Under the pieces are notes generated by a model. That model saw only the letters and a list, made by a program, of their open reading frames with translations, had not been told where the DNA came from and ran no database searches. From NCBI GenBank assembly GCA_027493525.1, contig JAOSKN010000001.1, positions 620,001 to 684,000 of the forward strand: 64,000 nt of DNA, read 5' to 3'. Numbering within the stretch: the stretch's first letter is position 1; every line of letters begins with the position of its first letter. Origin of the DNA: Planctomycetota bacterium (GTDB taxonomy: Bacteria; Planctomycetota; SZUA-567; H5-PLA8). The translations under genes were made by a program, and so were the position numbers. This document shows positions 45,025 through 54,921 of this stretch, in pieces.

Positions 45025-46044
45025 TTAGTTCAGTTTGCGCCCCAGCGCCCCGGCCAGGTGCCGCAGGGCTTGCATCAGCTTTTCGAAGCCCTTGAAATCC
45101 AGCGTCTGCGCCCCGTCCGAGAGCGCGTGATCCGGGTCCGGCGTCACCTCGACCATCAGCCCGTCGGCGCCGCACGCCAGCGCCGCCTTGGCCATCGGCT
45201 CGATGAAGTAGCGCCGCCCGATCGCATGGCTGGGATCGACGAAGATCGGCAGGTGCGAGAGCCGCTGCACGCTCGGCACGATCGAGAGGTCCAGCGTGTT
45301 CCGCGTGTGGTCGGCGAAGGTGCGCACCCCGCGCTCGCAGAGCATCACCTGGTGGTTCCCGCCGTGCAGCACGTACTCCGCCGCCAGCAGGAGTTCCTCC
45401 AGCGTCGCCGACATGCCGCGCTTGAGGAAGACCGGCTTCGACGCCTTGCCCACGCGCTTCAAGAGCGAGAAGTTCTGCATGTTCCGCGCGCCGATCTGCA
45501 GGATGTCCGCCGCGCCGGCCACGTCGTCCACCGTGCTGGTGTCCATCACTTCGGTGATCGTCGCCAACCCGTGCTTCGCGCCGATCTCGTTCAGGATCTT
45601 CAACCCTTCCTGCTCCAGGCCCTGGAAGCTGTACGGGCTGGTGCGCGGCTTGAACGCCCCGCCGCGCAGCACGCGGATGCCCTGGTCCTTCACGAAGCGC
45701 GCGACTTCGTCCATCTGCCTCACGCTCTCGACCGAGCACGGCCCCGCGATGACGGTGAAGGTCGCGCCCCCGCCGACCTTCGTCCCTTTCAGGTCGATGA
45801 CCGTCCCCTCGGGCTTCATCTCGCGCAGCACCAGCTTGTACGCCTGCGTCACCGGGATGCAGCGCTCCACCCCGGGCAGCGCTTCCAGCGGCAGCGCGTT
45901 GACGGGGCCCTTGTTCCCGGTGATGCCGATGGCGGTGCGCCCCGCCCCGGGCATGGAGTGCGGCGCGAAGCCCATCGCGCGAATCTCCGCGCAGACCGCT
46001 TCGGTCTGCGCGGGCGTGGCATCGGATTTCAGGACGACGAGCAT
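45025..46044 (-). CDS. aroF: 3-deoxy-7-phosphoheptulonate synthase (DAHP synthase)
   Basis: A 339-residue enzyme of the type I-beta DAHP synthase class, joining phosphoenolpyruvate and erythrose 4-phosphate at the start of the shikimate pathway. An N-terminal ferredoxin-like regulatory domain (MLVVLKSDATPAQTEAVCAE, about 1-70) precedes the barrel with IAGPCSVES, RGGAFKPRTSPYSFQG, ILQIGARNMQN and FVDPSHAIGRR. The N-terminal domain of this class usually gives feedback control by Tyr or Phe. GAGAGG precedes the ATG. It follows argS, 72 bases away, but a separate promoter is possible. Confidence 0.93.
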   Translation of the reverse strand: MLVVLKSDATPAQTEAVCAEIRAMGFAPHSMPGAGRTAIGITGNKGPVNALPLEALPGVERCIPVTQAYKLVLREMKPEGTVIDLKGTKVGGGATFTVIAGPCSVESVRQMDEVARFVKDQGIRVLRGGAFKPRTSPYSFQGLEQEGLKILNEIGAKHGLATITEVMDTSTVDDVAGAADILQIGARNMQNFSLLKRVGKASKPVFLKRGMSATLEELLLAAEYVLHGGNHQVMLCERGVRTFADHTRNTLDLSIVPSVQRLSHLPIFVDPSHAIGRRYFIEPMAKAALACGADGLMVEVTPDPDHALSDGAQTLDFKGFEKLMQALRHLAGALGRKLN

Positions 46045-46116
46045 GGTGTGCCTCTCGAGTGGGTTGAACCGGGGCGCGCCGCGCGCGCCGGGGCTTCAGA
46101 CCAGGTGCTTCGCGAG

Positions 46117-47982
46117 CTACATCTCCTCCGGCGCCGTTACCCCCAGCAGCTTCAGGCCCCGGGCGATGCCCAGCCGCGCGGCGTCCACCAGCGCCAGCCG
46201 CGCGTCGCGCAGCGCCGCGCTCTCGGCCTTCAGCACCTGGCGCTTGTTGTAGAAGTCGTTGAAGCTCCGCGACGCGCTCACCAGCCACGTCGCCACGAGC
46301 GACGGCTCGTACCCCTCGGCGGCCGCGCGCAGCACCCTCGGAAACTCGTCCAGCGCCTTCACGACGGCCGCTTCCTCCGGCTCGCGCAGCAAAGTCAAGT
46401 CGGGTTGATCCGGGATGTACGTGCCGTGTTTGCGCAGGATGCTGCACGCCCGCGCGTGCGTGTACTGCACGTACGGGCCCGTGTCGCCGTCGGGGTTCGT
46501 GGCTTCTTTCCAGTCGAAGACGATGTTGCTGCTCCGCCGCCGCGCCTGGATCCAGAAAATGATCGCGCCCACGCCCACGGCCTCGGCGACGCGGTCTTTC
46601 TGCTCCGGCGGCAGCGCCGGGTTCTTCTCGTTCACGATCTCGCGCACGATCCCGACCATCCGGTCGAGCAGCTCGCCCAGCGGGATCATCCGCCCGCCCC
46701 GCGTCGTCATCGGCAGCGTCGCGTCGCCTTCCTTGATCTGCATCAGCCCGTACGAGACGTGCCGGCAGTCCTTCGCCCATTCGTAGCCGCACTTTTCCAG
46801 CGCCTTGAAAAGGCCCTGAAAGTGCAGGCTCTGCCGCACGTCCACCACGTACAGGTTCTGCGCGAAGTCGTAGGTCGTCTTGCGGTAGATCGCCGCGGCC
46901 AGGTCGCGCGTGTCGTATTTGGTCGTCCCGTCGGTCTTCACGACGATGAACGGCGGCTTTTTCTTCTTTTCGCGCGGCTCCGAGAGTGGGATCACCCAAC
47001 AGCCTTCGCTTTCGAACAGGATGCCGCGCTGTTTGAGATCCTCTATCAGCGGAAGCAGGAACGGCTCGTAAAACCCCTCGCCCGCCGTGCTCTCGAATGC
47101 GACTCCCAACCGGTCGTAGGAGAGCTGCAGCACGTTCAAGGTCTTCGTGCGGAAGCGCTCCCAAAGAATGCGCAAGTCCGGATCCCCTTCCTCCAACTTG
47201 CGAAACAGCTCGCGGGCCTTGCGCTCGATCTCCTCGGCCACGGGGGCTAGCTCCGCGATGCGCTTCTCGGTCTCAACTCGCTCCCCCGGCTGCAGCGCGA
47301 CGTTCTTGTCGAGCAGTCTGTCCTTTAGGGAAGTCAACTCCTTTCCAGGCCGATTGATCTCCACGTAGAGATCCACGAGATAGTCGATGCCGCGTGCGGC
47401 AAGCTGGACTTCCCGCTCGCTCGGGTTGGCTTGCTTCCAGGCGAGGAACTGGTAGCCGCACTGCGTGCCCCAGTCGCCCAGATGGTTGACGCCCACCACC
47501 GGGTGCCCCAGCGCGCGGAAGATCCGCGCCAGGCTCGCGCCCAGCACCGTGCTCATCAGGTGCCCCACGTGGAACGGCTTGGCGATGTTCGGCGAGCTGT
47601 AGTCGATCACGATCGTCTGGCCCGCGCCTTCGTCGGAGCCGCCGTAGGCCTCGCCGGCCGCGCGAAGCGGGGGCAGCACCGCCGCGCAAAGCGCGCCGGG
47701 ATCGAGCCGGAAGTTCAGGAACGCCCCCGCCGGCTCGATCGAGATCACGATCGGCTTCAGGTGCGGGTCCAGCGCCAGCTCGGCGGCGAGGTCGATCGCC
47801 GCCTGGTCGGGCTTCTGCTTGCGCGGCCCCGCGATGGCGTGGCAGGGCAGCGCGTAATCGCCCATCTCGGCCTTCGGCGGCGGGCGCAGCATCCCGGAAA
47901 GCTGCTCGCGCGGCAGTTTCGTGGCCGCCGACAGGCGGCCCAGGAGGGTTTGTAGCACGGGGTTGGCGGGACTCGCGCTCAT
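46117..47982 (-). CDS. argS: Arginyl-tRNA synthetase
   Basis: A 621-residue class I synthetase. The N-terminal Add-1 domain (MSASPANPVLQTLLGRLSAA) precedes the catalytic core with DYSSPNIAKPFHVGHL (HIGH-type motif HVGH), KTDGTTKYDTRDLAA, GLMQIKEGDATLPMTTRGGR (the KMSK-type loop lacks its lysines, as in many ArgRS) and the helical anticodon-binding domain at the end. Length is a little above the usual 560-590. It shares a short spacer with aroF downstream and is divergent from the TPR protein at 48119. Confidence 0.95.
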   Translation of the reverse strand: MSASPANPVLQTLLGRLSAATKLPREQLSGMLRPPPKAEMGDYALPCHAIAGPRKQKPDQAAIDLAAELALDPHLKPIVISIEPAGAFLNFRLDPGALCAAVLPPLRAAGEAYGGSDEGAGQTIVIDYSSPNIAKPFHVGHLMSTVLGASLARIFRALGHPVVGVNHLGDWGTQCGYQFLAWKQANPSEREVQLAARGIDYLVDLYVEINRPGKELTSLKDRLLDKNVALQPGERVETEKRIAELAPVAEEIERKARELFRKLEEGDPDLRILWERFRTKTLNVLQLSYDRLGVAFESTAGEGFYEPFLLPLIEDLKQRGILFESEGCWVIPLSEPREKKKKPPFIVVKTDGTTKYDTRDLAAAIYRKTTYDFAQNLYVVDVRQSLHFQGLFKALEKCGYEWAKDCRHVSYGLMQIKEGDATLPMTTRGGRMIPLGELLDRMVGIVREIVNEKNPALPPEQKDRVAEAVGVGAIIFWIQARRRSSNIVFDWKEATNPDGDTGPYVQYTHARACSILRKHGTYIPDQPDLTLLREPEEAAVVKALDEFPRVLRAAAEGYEPSLVATWLVSASRSFNDFYNKRQVLKAESAALRDARLALVDAARLGIARGLKLLGVTAPEEM

Positions 47983-48118
47983 GGGGATACCAGCGTAGGC
48001 TGACGCGCTCCAAGTTCAACCGAAGGCGCCGCGCTGGCTTGGCAAGCGCCATCCGGGCACTACCATGAAGGGGCCGGCGGACGCCCGCCGGCACGGCGTC
48101 GTATCGAACGGAGTCGCC

Positions 48119-50260
48119 ATGCGCGCCACTCGCACCCGCGGCCTCGAAATGGCCCTCTGCCTCGCGTGCCTCGCGCCGGTCCTCGGCGCGGGCGAGGAGG
48201 CGCCGGCCGAGGCCTGGAAGCCCGAGGAACTCGAGGCCTTCTTCAGCGCGCTCGGCGAAGCGTACCGCTCCGGCCAGCCCGACCGCGTCGCCCCGTTCTT
48301 CGACATCGAGCGCGCCATCGGGGCCTTCGTCGAGCAGAGCACGCCGCGCGACGCCAAAATCGCCCAAAGCGTCGTCATGCGCACCGGACTCGCCGTCGCG
48401 CTCCGCGAGGCCGCCGTCGACGGCGAGAACTTCGCCTGGGAGCGCTTCAAGGTCCAGCGCGTCCACCCCCTGGCGGCGCGCGGGGAGGCCATCGTCTACG
48501 TCAAGAGCTGGTCGCCCGAGAACGACACCGCCGTGCGCCGCTGGTGGCTCCGCAGCGCCGAGCGCGGCTTCAGGGCCTTCGACTTTGAAGACCTCGACAT
48601 GCCCGTGCGCATGAGCTACCTGGTCGGCACCGTGATGGCTCGCACCGCCTCCGATCCCGAGGCGGACAAGAAGGACGTCGAGGAACTCCTCAACGCGCTG
48701 CGCCGCGCTACCGACGCCGAGGCCGAAGAGGAAGACCCCTTTGAAGACCTTCCCGCCGGCATGCCCCGCGCCTTCGATGCGCTCCATCTCGTCGCCCGCG
48801 CCACCACCGACATGTCGAACGGCGATTACGCCGAGGCCCTGGCGAAGGCCGAGGAAGCCGCCGTCCTGCGCCCCGATTTCCCCATCCTCGACCTCATCCG
48901 CGCCACCGCCTGGAACGTCGAAGGCGAGCACGAGAAGGCCCTCGCCGCCGCGCGCCGCTATGTCGAGCAGATGGGACCCTGCGCCGAAGCCTCCCTCCAG
49001 CTCGGAACCGCCCTCGTCGCCCTGGGCCGCGAGACCGAGGCCGCCGCCGCCTACCGCGAAGGGCTCGACGACAACCCCGACGACCCCGACGCGCTCGCCG
49101 CGCTCGCCGCCGTGCTACCCGAAGCCGAGCGCGGCGAACTCGTCGAGCGCCTGGGCCGCATGCACAGGCCCGAAGCGAACTTCGAGGCCCTCGCCGAGCT
49201 GCTTCTCTACGACGAGGCCCTCGACGTCCTCGACCTCCTGGCCAGGAAATTCCGCGAACTGCGCCCCGGCGATCCCAACGGCGCCTATTACCTCGCCCAG
49301 GTGATGCTCGAACGCGAGCAGTACAAGCCCGCCGCCGCGCTCCTGCGAGACGTCTGGCCCAAGGTCGAGGACAAGGACGAACGCCTCGCCTACGTCAACG
49401 CCTTCCTCGAAGCGATGTGCGGCGCAGGCGACGAGCTGGAGGGCTACCACCAGGCCCCCGACAAGACTCACGCCTTCAAGTACATCGCCGACTACCTGGT
49501 CAACGCCGAGGACGCCGAGAACCTCGCGCTTCTGGCCGCCGCGCACCGCCTCAAGTTCCCCAACGACCGCTGGCTACCCTACTACGAGGGCGAGGCGAAC
49601 CTCCTCGAGGAGAAGTACGACGAGGCCGACGCCTGCTACGCGCGAGGCCTGGCCATGGACCTCGACGCGGACCTCCGCGAGTCCTACCTCATCGCGCGCG
49701 TCTACGCCCGCTTCATGGCCGGCAAGATCCTGGACGCCTACGCCGACCTCGGCCGCACCTCCGCGGTCTTCGAGCAGCTCGCCAACCTCTGCCTCAGGGA
49801 CAACCAGGGCGAACCGCTGGAGCGCCTCATCGCCGAACGCCGCAAGGACGCCCCCGCCGACCCGGCCCTGGTCCTCTGGCAGGCCGAACCCGCATGGCTC
49901 AAGCGCGACTACGCCGCCGCCGTCGAGCACCTCCATAAGCACCGCGACACGATCCTGGCCGGCCAGGACCGCGAGGCCCGCTTCCACGAGATGCTGATCC
50001 TGGGCCTCGTCCGGCTCAAGCGCTTCGAAGAAGCCATGACCGCCGCCAAGGCCAGCAGCGCCTACTTCGACGCGCCCTACTATGAGGTCATCGCCGGCGC
50101 CGTCGCCGGCGACGTGGAGGCCACCGAACGCGCCCTGGCCGCCTGCATCGCCAAGGGTTACGAGGCCGAGACGTTCTTCGAGAACGCCGACGCCGGCCCG
50201 GCCCTCACCCACGAAAAATTCGCCGCCATGCGCCGGAAATTCTTCGGGCTCGAACCGTAA
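48119..50260 (+). CDS. Exported TPR-repeat protein
   Basis: A 713-residue protein with a signal peptide (MRATRTRGLEMALCLACLAP, cleavage near GAGEE) and GGAG 5 bases before ATG 48119. After an N-terminal alpha/beta domain (about 30-180, LEAFFSALGEAYRSGQ) there are repeated tetratricopeptide-like helical pairs to the end (DYAEALAKAEEAAVLRPDFP, EEKYDEADACYARGLAMD). TPRs bind proteins, so it may scaffold a periplasmic complex. No enzymatic motif was found. It is followed by a tudor-like gene after 37 bases, likely one transcript. Confidence 0.75.
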   Translation: MRATRTRGLEMALCLACLAPVLGAGEEAPAEAWKPEELEAFFSALGEAYRSGQPDRVAPFFDIERAIGAFVEQSTPRDAKIAQSVVMRTGLAVALREAAVDGENFAWERFKVQRVHPLAARGEAIVYVKSWSPENDTAVRRWWLRSAERGFRAFDFEDLDMPVRMSYLVGTVMARTASDPEADKKDVEELLNALRRATDAEAEEEDPFEDLPAGMPRAFDALHLVARATTDMSNGDYAEALAKAEEAAVLRPDFPILDLIRATAWNVEGEHEKALAAARRYVEQMGPCAEASLQLGTALVALGRETEAAAAYREGLDDNPDDPDALAALAAVLPEAERGELVERLGRMHRPEANFEALAELLLYDEALDVLDLLARKFRELRPGDPNGAYYLAQVMLEREQYKPAAALLRDVWPKVEDKDERLAYVNAFLEAMCGAGDELEGYHQAPDKTHAFKYIADYLVNAEDAENLALLAAAHRLKFPNDRWLPYYEGEANLLEEKYDEADACYARGLAMDLDADLRESYLIARVYARFMAGKILDAYADLGRTSAVFEQLANLCLRDNQGEPLERLIAERRKDAPADPALVLWQAEPAWLKRDYAAAVEHLHKHRDTILAGQDREARFHEMLILGLVRLKRFEEAMTAAKASSAYFDAPYYEVIAGAVAGDVEATERALAACIAKGYEAETFFENADAGPALTHEKFAAMRRKFFGLEP

Positions 50261-50297
50261 GCCGCGGATTCTGCGCCCGCTTGAGGGGAGCGACACC

Positions 50298-50831
50298 ATG
50301 AGCGAAGCAGCGCCCGCGCCGCGCATCGGGATCGGCGCCCTCGTCCAGCACGGCATGTTCGGGCGCGGGCGCATCCTCGACTACGACGGCGGGGATTACG
50401 TCGTCGTCTTCAAGGGCGGCGAGGTGAAGCGCGTCGCTTTCGCCTTCGAAGGGCTCAAGCCCGAGGCAGGCCCCGGCGACCCGGATCTCGACCGCGTCCG
50501 CCGCGCCGTCCGCGAAGCCCTCGGCGAGCACGGCTGGATCGACGCGGAACTCGAACTCGGCAGGCGCTGGAGCGGCGGCACGCTAAAGCTCATCCCCGGC
50601 AAGGAGGACACCCAGCCCAAGGAAGTCCCGCTCGAACAGTTCTTCTCCAAGCTCATCGGCGTCCGCGAGAAGCTCCGCGTCCTGGAACAGAAAATCAACA
50701 ACCACCCTGGCCTCAGCGCCGAGGACAAGCTGGAATTGCAGGGCTACATCACCCGCAGCTACGGGAGCCTGACCTCCTTTAACGCGCTTTTCGCGGACAA
50801 ATCGAGTTACTTTAAGGGCCAGAGCTCCTGA
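50298..50831 (+). CDS. Protein with tudor-like (PcrA/CarD-type) domain
   Basis: A 177-residue soluble protein. The N-terminal IGIGALVQHGMFGRGRILDY and VVFKGGEVKRVAF form a small beta barrel like the C-terminal tudor domain of UvrD/PcrA or the N-domain of CarD, which contact RNA polymerase. The rest is helical with a coiled-coil-like stretch (LIGVREKLRVLEQKINN). A GGGGAG site precedes the start. A role at RNA polymerase is suggested by the fold only. Confidence 0.65.
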   Translation: MSEAAPAPRIGIGALVQHGMFGRGRILDYDGGDYVVVFKGGEVKRVAFAFEGLKPEAGPGDPDLDRVRRAVREALGEHGWIDAELELGRRWSGGTLKLIPGKEDTQPKEVPLEQFFSKLIGVREKLRVLEQKINNHPGLSAEDKLELQGYITRSYGSLTSFNALFADKSSYFKGQSS

Positions 50832-50887
50832 ACGGCGCGCCTATAAGCGCTCTTGCATAAGGCGTTTTCCATTGTCTTGAGCCGTTT

Positions 50888-50908
50888 CCCCTCCTCCCCG
50901 AGGAGGGG
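50888..50908. terminator. Hairpin between convergent genes
   Basis: CCCCTCCT and AGGAGGGG, perfect complements around CCCCG, lie 57 bases past the tudor-like gene and about 100 bases past the next gene's stop on the other strand. No T-run. Confidence 0.5.
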
Positions 50909-51012
50909 CAGGGGCGGTGACGGAAAAAGCCGCGCGAAGCGCGCTCCAAATTCCGCAAGAAACCTAGGGGAGACCGCTTGGCCGTGGATCGGGAACTTCC
51001 GCGGCGCGGTAC

Positions 51013-54000
51013 TCAGCGCTGGAGCACGGCGGCTTCGTCGATGGGCTGTGCGTCGGGGTAGTACTCCTGCTGCGCCACGGCCAGCTTTTGCTTCGTCTCG
51101 GGCGGCAGCGTCAGGTCCAGCGTGCCCAGGTCCACTTGCGCGCCTGCTCCGACCTGCACTTCCAGTTCCGGTTTGCCTTGCAGCAGGACCGGAAGTTCCT
51201 CGGCGTCTCTCGTGAGCAGGTATGGGTTGCGGACCATACCCAGGATGCAGGCGCGCAGCCGGTAGCGGCCCTCGGGCAGCCCGCGAACGTCCACGCGCCG
51301 GCCGCCGGACGCGGCGTTCTTTCGCCTTTCCCGGCCGGCCTCCACGAACTCGAAGCCCATCGCGTTCAGTGGCTTGGGCTGACAGTTCACGAGCGCCTTG
51401 CCCTGCCCGGATTCCAGCGTCAGTTCGATCGACACCCCCTGGTGGAGCTCCAATTCGGCGTCCGGGAGCGCCAGGACCGCGGTGAGGACGCCGCCGTCCG
51501 GCCGCCCCTCCAGGGCGACCCGGAAGGGCTCGTCCCCCGCGCCGGGAGGGATCTCGAGCGCGCGCAGGAATCGCGAAAAGTTCGTCGAGCCGAAGCCTCC
51601 GAAACCGTGCTGCTGCGTCTGCGCCACCGCGAGCAGGTCGTACTTGCCGGGCGCGAGCGCGCGCAGCCGCGCGCGACCCGTCTCGTCGACGGCCTCGGCC
51701 TGGTACCACTGCATATAGGACGCGGTGCGGTTCAGGCTCGCCCCGCGCCAGGATCCCTCGGGCACGGCCAACAGGCGCGCCGCATGCCAGGCCGGATCGG
51801 CCTCGACCTCCACCGTCCGCGGCGCGACCAGGTCCAGTTCAAGGTCCGGGCTCGCCCCCGCTTTCAGCTCGACCTCGCCGTCCTCGCGGCCCGCGATCAG
51901 CCGCGGATGCCGGACCATGACGCGATAGGTTCCGGGCGCCAGCCCCGTGAAGCGGAAGACGCCATCCACCCCGGCTTCCCGCGCGCGTAACTTGGGCAAC
52001 CCGTCCCGGACCTCATGCAGGTAGACGAGCGCGTCGGCGGGCAGGGCACCCTCCGGCAGGCGCACCCGGCCCTTCAGTTCGAGGCCTTTGAGGAGCCGCA
52101 CGCCCAATTCGGCTTCGGCGCCAGGTTTCACGTCCACGGACGGGTTCGTTTCGATGAAATACCCGGGCTTCGTGATCTGGAAGGACCGCGCGCCCGTCGC
52201 CAAGCCGCGCAAAACGACTTGTCCGTCGCGGCTGGTCGTGCGCGCCGGGGCCGTCCCGCCTTGGGCGCTGCGATGGCGCGAAACCTTCGCGGCCGGGCCC
52301 ACGCGCACGCCTTCCAGCGGCGTCCCGGCTTCGTCCAGCGCGATGAAGCGAACCTGCCCGTACTCCTGTTTCTCCAGGCGGATCTGCAGGTTGGAGAGGT
52401 CCACCTTCCCGTCCGTCAGGTCCAGCAGGACCGGCCGGCAGCCGTTCTCGCGCACCAGCAGCCGCGTGGGCTTGGCGTTGCGGGCGCCCAGGTGAAACTG
52501 AAACGTGCCGTTATCGACCGTGTTGGTACCCCAGGTCGAGTTGGGCCCCAGATACATGGTCAGGTTGAGCCCCCCCGCGGGTTTCCCGTCGGGCCTCAGG
52601 ATCGAACCCTTGACGAGCGTCGCCTTGCCGCCCGCGCCGCCGCCCTGGCCCTTCAGGTCGGGCGCGTCCGTGGTCTCGCCGGCTTTCACGGTCTGGTCGA
52701 AGACGGCGCCCATCCCGCCGTGATTGAAGCGCGCCAAGAGGACATAGCGCCCCGGCGCCAGGTTTTTGAACTCGTAACTCCCGTCGGCGGATGTATGGAC
52801 CTTCCCCGACGCGCCCTGGGTCAATTGCATGAGCTGCCAGGGGTTGGACTCCAGCACCGACTCCAGGCTCGCCGCGAGAAGCGGATCGCCGAGGTCCAGG
52901 CACGTGACCTGGACGTGCGCCTGCCCCTTCCCGTCTTCGCCCAGCATCCGGCCCCGCAGCACGCCGGCCGGCGTCTGCTTCAAGACCCGCTCCTCCGCCG
53001 GCGCGTTCGCGGCCGCCGTGAATTCGTCCAGCACCAGCGGCACGCCGTCCCCGACGCGGAACACCGCCCGGTACGTCCCGGGCTTGAGGTCTTTCAACGA
53101 CAGATGGCCCTGCTCGTCGGTCGCCACTTCCTTGGGCGTGCGCTGGGACTCGAACACGCCATAAGAGACGATCCGCGCGGCCAGTGCGCGGTAGCTCTCG
53201 GCCCCGGGATCGGCTGGCCGGCGCATGAGCGTCGCCATCACCTTCTGGCTCGCCAGCGGCTTGCCCTTGTCGTCCTGCAGCACGAAGCGCGCCTCCGGCG
53301 GAAGCCCTTCCTGGGGCGCCAGGTCGGGGATCTTCAGCTCGCGATCCGCGTTGACGGTAACCCGCTTCGCGATCCAGGTACGGTGCCTCTCTTCCTTCAC
53401 GATCAGGATGTACGTACCGTGGGCCGCCTGTTCGAGCGTGAACCGCCCTTCGGCATCGGTGGAAGCGTCCCCGGACGGCGCCCGCCCGAACAGGTTCGAC
53501 GAAAGCAGGTCCTCGATCTCGACGTTGGCCGGGTCGGCGCCGAAGATGTCCGTCAGCAGCGAGACTTGAGCATCCTTCAGCGGCTTGCCGGTCGCGGCGG
53601 AGCGCACGATGCCGGTCAGCTTGGCCGTCGGCGCGGCGCGCAGGCGGAATCGGTTCAGGCCGGATTCCAGTTGCACGAACTGCGTAGCCTGGACCTCGAA
53701 GGACGCCTGCCGCTTCGCGGGATGGACGCTCAAGAAATACGGGCCGGGACGCAGCGCTTCGATCGCGAGGCGGCCCCGTTCGTCGGTGGCCCCGCTCTTC
53801 TGTTCGTCTCCGCGGATGAAGGGCTGCCCGCCCGCCTGTTCCTGGAAGGCCAGGTAGTAGGTCAGGTTCTCGCCGGCTACGGGCTTCCCGTCTGCGTCGA
53901 TCAGTTCGATGGCCAGCGTGGCCGAATGAAGCAGGCCGAGCAGGCGCTTGGCCGCCTCCTGAACCTCCAGGCTGGGGCTCTCCTCGGCGGCCTTGGCCAG

Positions 54001-54195
54001 CGCGGCCTCGGCCTGCTCGCCCAGTTCCTCCAGCTTCGCGGCCGCCTCCCGGCGCGCGTCGAAGTCGCCTTCCTCGAGCACCCGCAGGAGGTCCTCGGGC
54101 GACGCCGGCGCGGGCGCTTCGCCGGCCCCGGCCTGGGCCAGCAGTCCCACCAGCATGGCGGCGCCAAGCCAGGGCATGCGGCGTGAAAGGGACAT
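51013..54195 (-). CDS. Large exported protein of repeated carboxypeptidase-regulatory-like domains
   Basis: A 1060-residue protein with a signal peptide (MSLSRRMPWLGAAMLVGLLA). A short helical segment (about 30-90) leads into a long series of Ig-like beta-sandwiches of the carboxypeptidase regulatory type. Each has GxYxLxA or related glycine-tyrosine turns (LAPGRYVLLARFNHGG, LKPGTYRAVFRVGDG, LAPGTYRVMVRHPRL, LAPGKYDLLAVAQTQ), at least eight in all. Such proteins form extended extracellular stalks and are common in planctomycete-like genomes. No catalytic domain is seen. It is convergent with the tudor-like gene and precedes the duplicated region at 54326. Confidence 0.8.
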   Translation of the reverse strand: MSLSRRMPWLGAAMLVGLLAQAGAGEAPAPASPEDLLRVLEEGDFDARREAAAKLEELGEQAEAALAKAAEESPSLEVQEAAKRLLGLLHSATLAIELIDADGKPVAGENLTYYLAFQEQAGGQPFIRGDEQKSGATDERGRLAIEALRPGPYFLSVHPAKRQASFEVQATQFVQLESGLNRFRLRAAPTAKLTGIVRSAATGKPLKDAQVSLLTDIFGADPANVEIEDLLSSNLFGRAPSGDASTDAEGRFTLEQAAHGTYILIVKEERHRTWIAKRVTVNADRELKIPDLAPQEGLPPEARFVLQDDKGKPLASQKVMATLMRRPADPGAESYRALAARIVSYGVFESQRTPKEVATDEQGHLSLKDLKPGTYRAVFRVGDGVPLVLDEFTAAANAPAEERVLKQTPAGVLRGRMLGEDGKGQAHVQVTCLDLGDPLLAASLESVLESNPWQLMQLTQGASGKVHTSADGSYEFKNLAPGRYVLLARFNHGGMGAVFDQTVKAGETTDAPDLKGQGGGAGGKATLVKGSILRPDGKPAGGLNLTMYLGPNSTWGTNTVDNGTFQFHLGARNAKPTRLLVRENGCRPVLLDLTDGKVDLSNLQIRLEKQEYGQVRFIALDEAGTPLEGVRVGPAAKVSRHRSAQGGTAPARTTSRDGQVVLRGLATGARSFQITKPGYFIETNPSVDVKPGAEAELGVRLLKGLELKGRVRLPEGALPADALVYLHEVRDGLPKLRAREAGVDGVFRFTGLAPGTYRVMVRHPRLIAGREDGEVELKAGASPDLELDLVAPRTVEVEADPAWHAARLLAVPEGSWRGASLNRTASYMQWYQAEAVDETGRARLRALAPGKYDLLAVAQTQQHGFGGFGSTNFSRFLRALEIPPGAGDEPFRVALEGRPDGGVLTAVLALPDAELELHQGVSIELTLESGQGKALVNCQPKPLNAMGFEFVEAGRERRKNAASGGRRVDVRGLPEGRYRLRACILGMVRNPYLLTRDAEELPVLLQGKPELEVQVGAGAQVDLGTLDLTLPPETKQKLAVAQQEYYPDAQPIDEAAVLQR

Positions 54196-54325
54196 CGTGC
54201 CTACCTCGTCGGATGGACGTTAGCGCGCTTGAAAGGCTATTGTGCGCGGCGGCGCAACCCTTTCGGGCGAATGCGCGACGTTTCAAGTCTGGGACGGTTC
54301 GAGGCGCCGGGGCGTGCCACGAAAT

Positions 54326-54399
54326 CCCCCCTCCGCGGCCCGGTCAGCGCACGATCCGCAGGCCGCCGCCCTTCATCAGCGACTCGACCTCCGCACGCG
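54326..54399. repeat. Direct repeat, left copy (duplicate of the 3' end of the KDG kinase gene)
   Basis: Identical to 54922-54995 over 72 of 74 bases. In this copy the sequence is an orphan fragment of the kinase gene's end (its EVESLMKGGGLRIVR and stop), with no gene attached. Confidence 0.9.
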
Positions 54400-54411
54400 A
54401 GCCGGTCTAAT

Positions 54412-54630
54412 TCAGCCGATCTTCTTGCGCTGGCGATACTTTACGATCAGCTCGCGGACCCGGGGAACCAGCTTGGCCGGCACGAGCATAACGGAAGGCG
54501 AGGACCGGCCGAAAGCGGCCTCGTCTTCCGCCTCCGCCGCTGCTTCGCTTTGCGCTTCGTAATGGCGCAACACGCGCTGTGTACGCGCCGAACTCCAACC
54601 CTTGGGGTAGCGATTCCTGACTTTCTTCAT
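54412..54630 (-). CDS. Probable antitoxin partner of the BrnT/DUF4258-like protein
   Basis: A 72-residue basic protein (MKKVRNRYPKGWSSARTQRV). The acidic middle (EAAAEAEDEAAFG) is followed by a PAKLVPRVRELIVKYR segment. It is the second gene of an operon and its ATG overlaps the stop of the preceding gene by 4 bases, as in toxin-first modules (BrnTA or HigBA type). Function inferred from arrangement and size. The pair is bracketed by the 74-base direct repeats. Confidence 0.6.
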   Translation of the reverse strand: MKKVRNRYPKGWSSARTQRVLRHYEAQSEAAAEAEDEAAFGRSSPSVMLVPAKLVPRVRELIVKYRQRKKIG

Positions 54631-54911
54631 CGCGCTCTCTTCTTCATGCGCCGCTTGAGGGCCTTCAGCGGTTTCCCGGCCAGTTCAAAAGCCGTCACCA
54701 CAAAGAAACTGCCGGGTTCCGAATCGGGAACGTAGACCACCCTCAAATACCTTCCCGCCTTCGTACGGCCCAGCGCCACTCGGGAACCTTCCGACCCCGG
54801 GCGATCTTCCATGGGCCGGGCGATAATCGCCTCGACTTCAGCTTCCGATACGCCGTGGCCACGGACGTGCGGCAGGCCCGAATCCTCGTCTAGATAATAC
54901 CTGATCTTCAA
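54627..54911 (-). CDS. BrnT/DUF4258-like probable toxin
   Basis: A 94-residue protein, MKIRYYLDEDSGLPHVRGHG, then VSEAEVEAIIARPMEDR and YLRVVYVPDSEPGSFFVVTA, with a basic C-terminus. The pattern of beta strands and the conserved RYLRVVYV is typical of BrnT-like or DUF4258 proteins, many of which are toxins acting on RNA. It is the first gene of the pair with the antitoxin at 54412. No separate operator is evident. Its upstream end is only 10 bases from the right-hand direct repeat. Confidence 0.65.
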   Translation of the reverse strand: MKIRYYLDEDSGLPHVRGHGVSEAEVEAIIARPMEDRPGSEGSRVALGRTKAGRYLRVVYVPDSEPGSFFVVTAFELAGKPLKALKRRMKKRAR

Positions 54912-54921
54912 GGTCCACGCA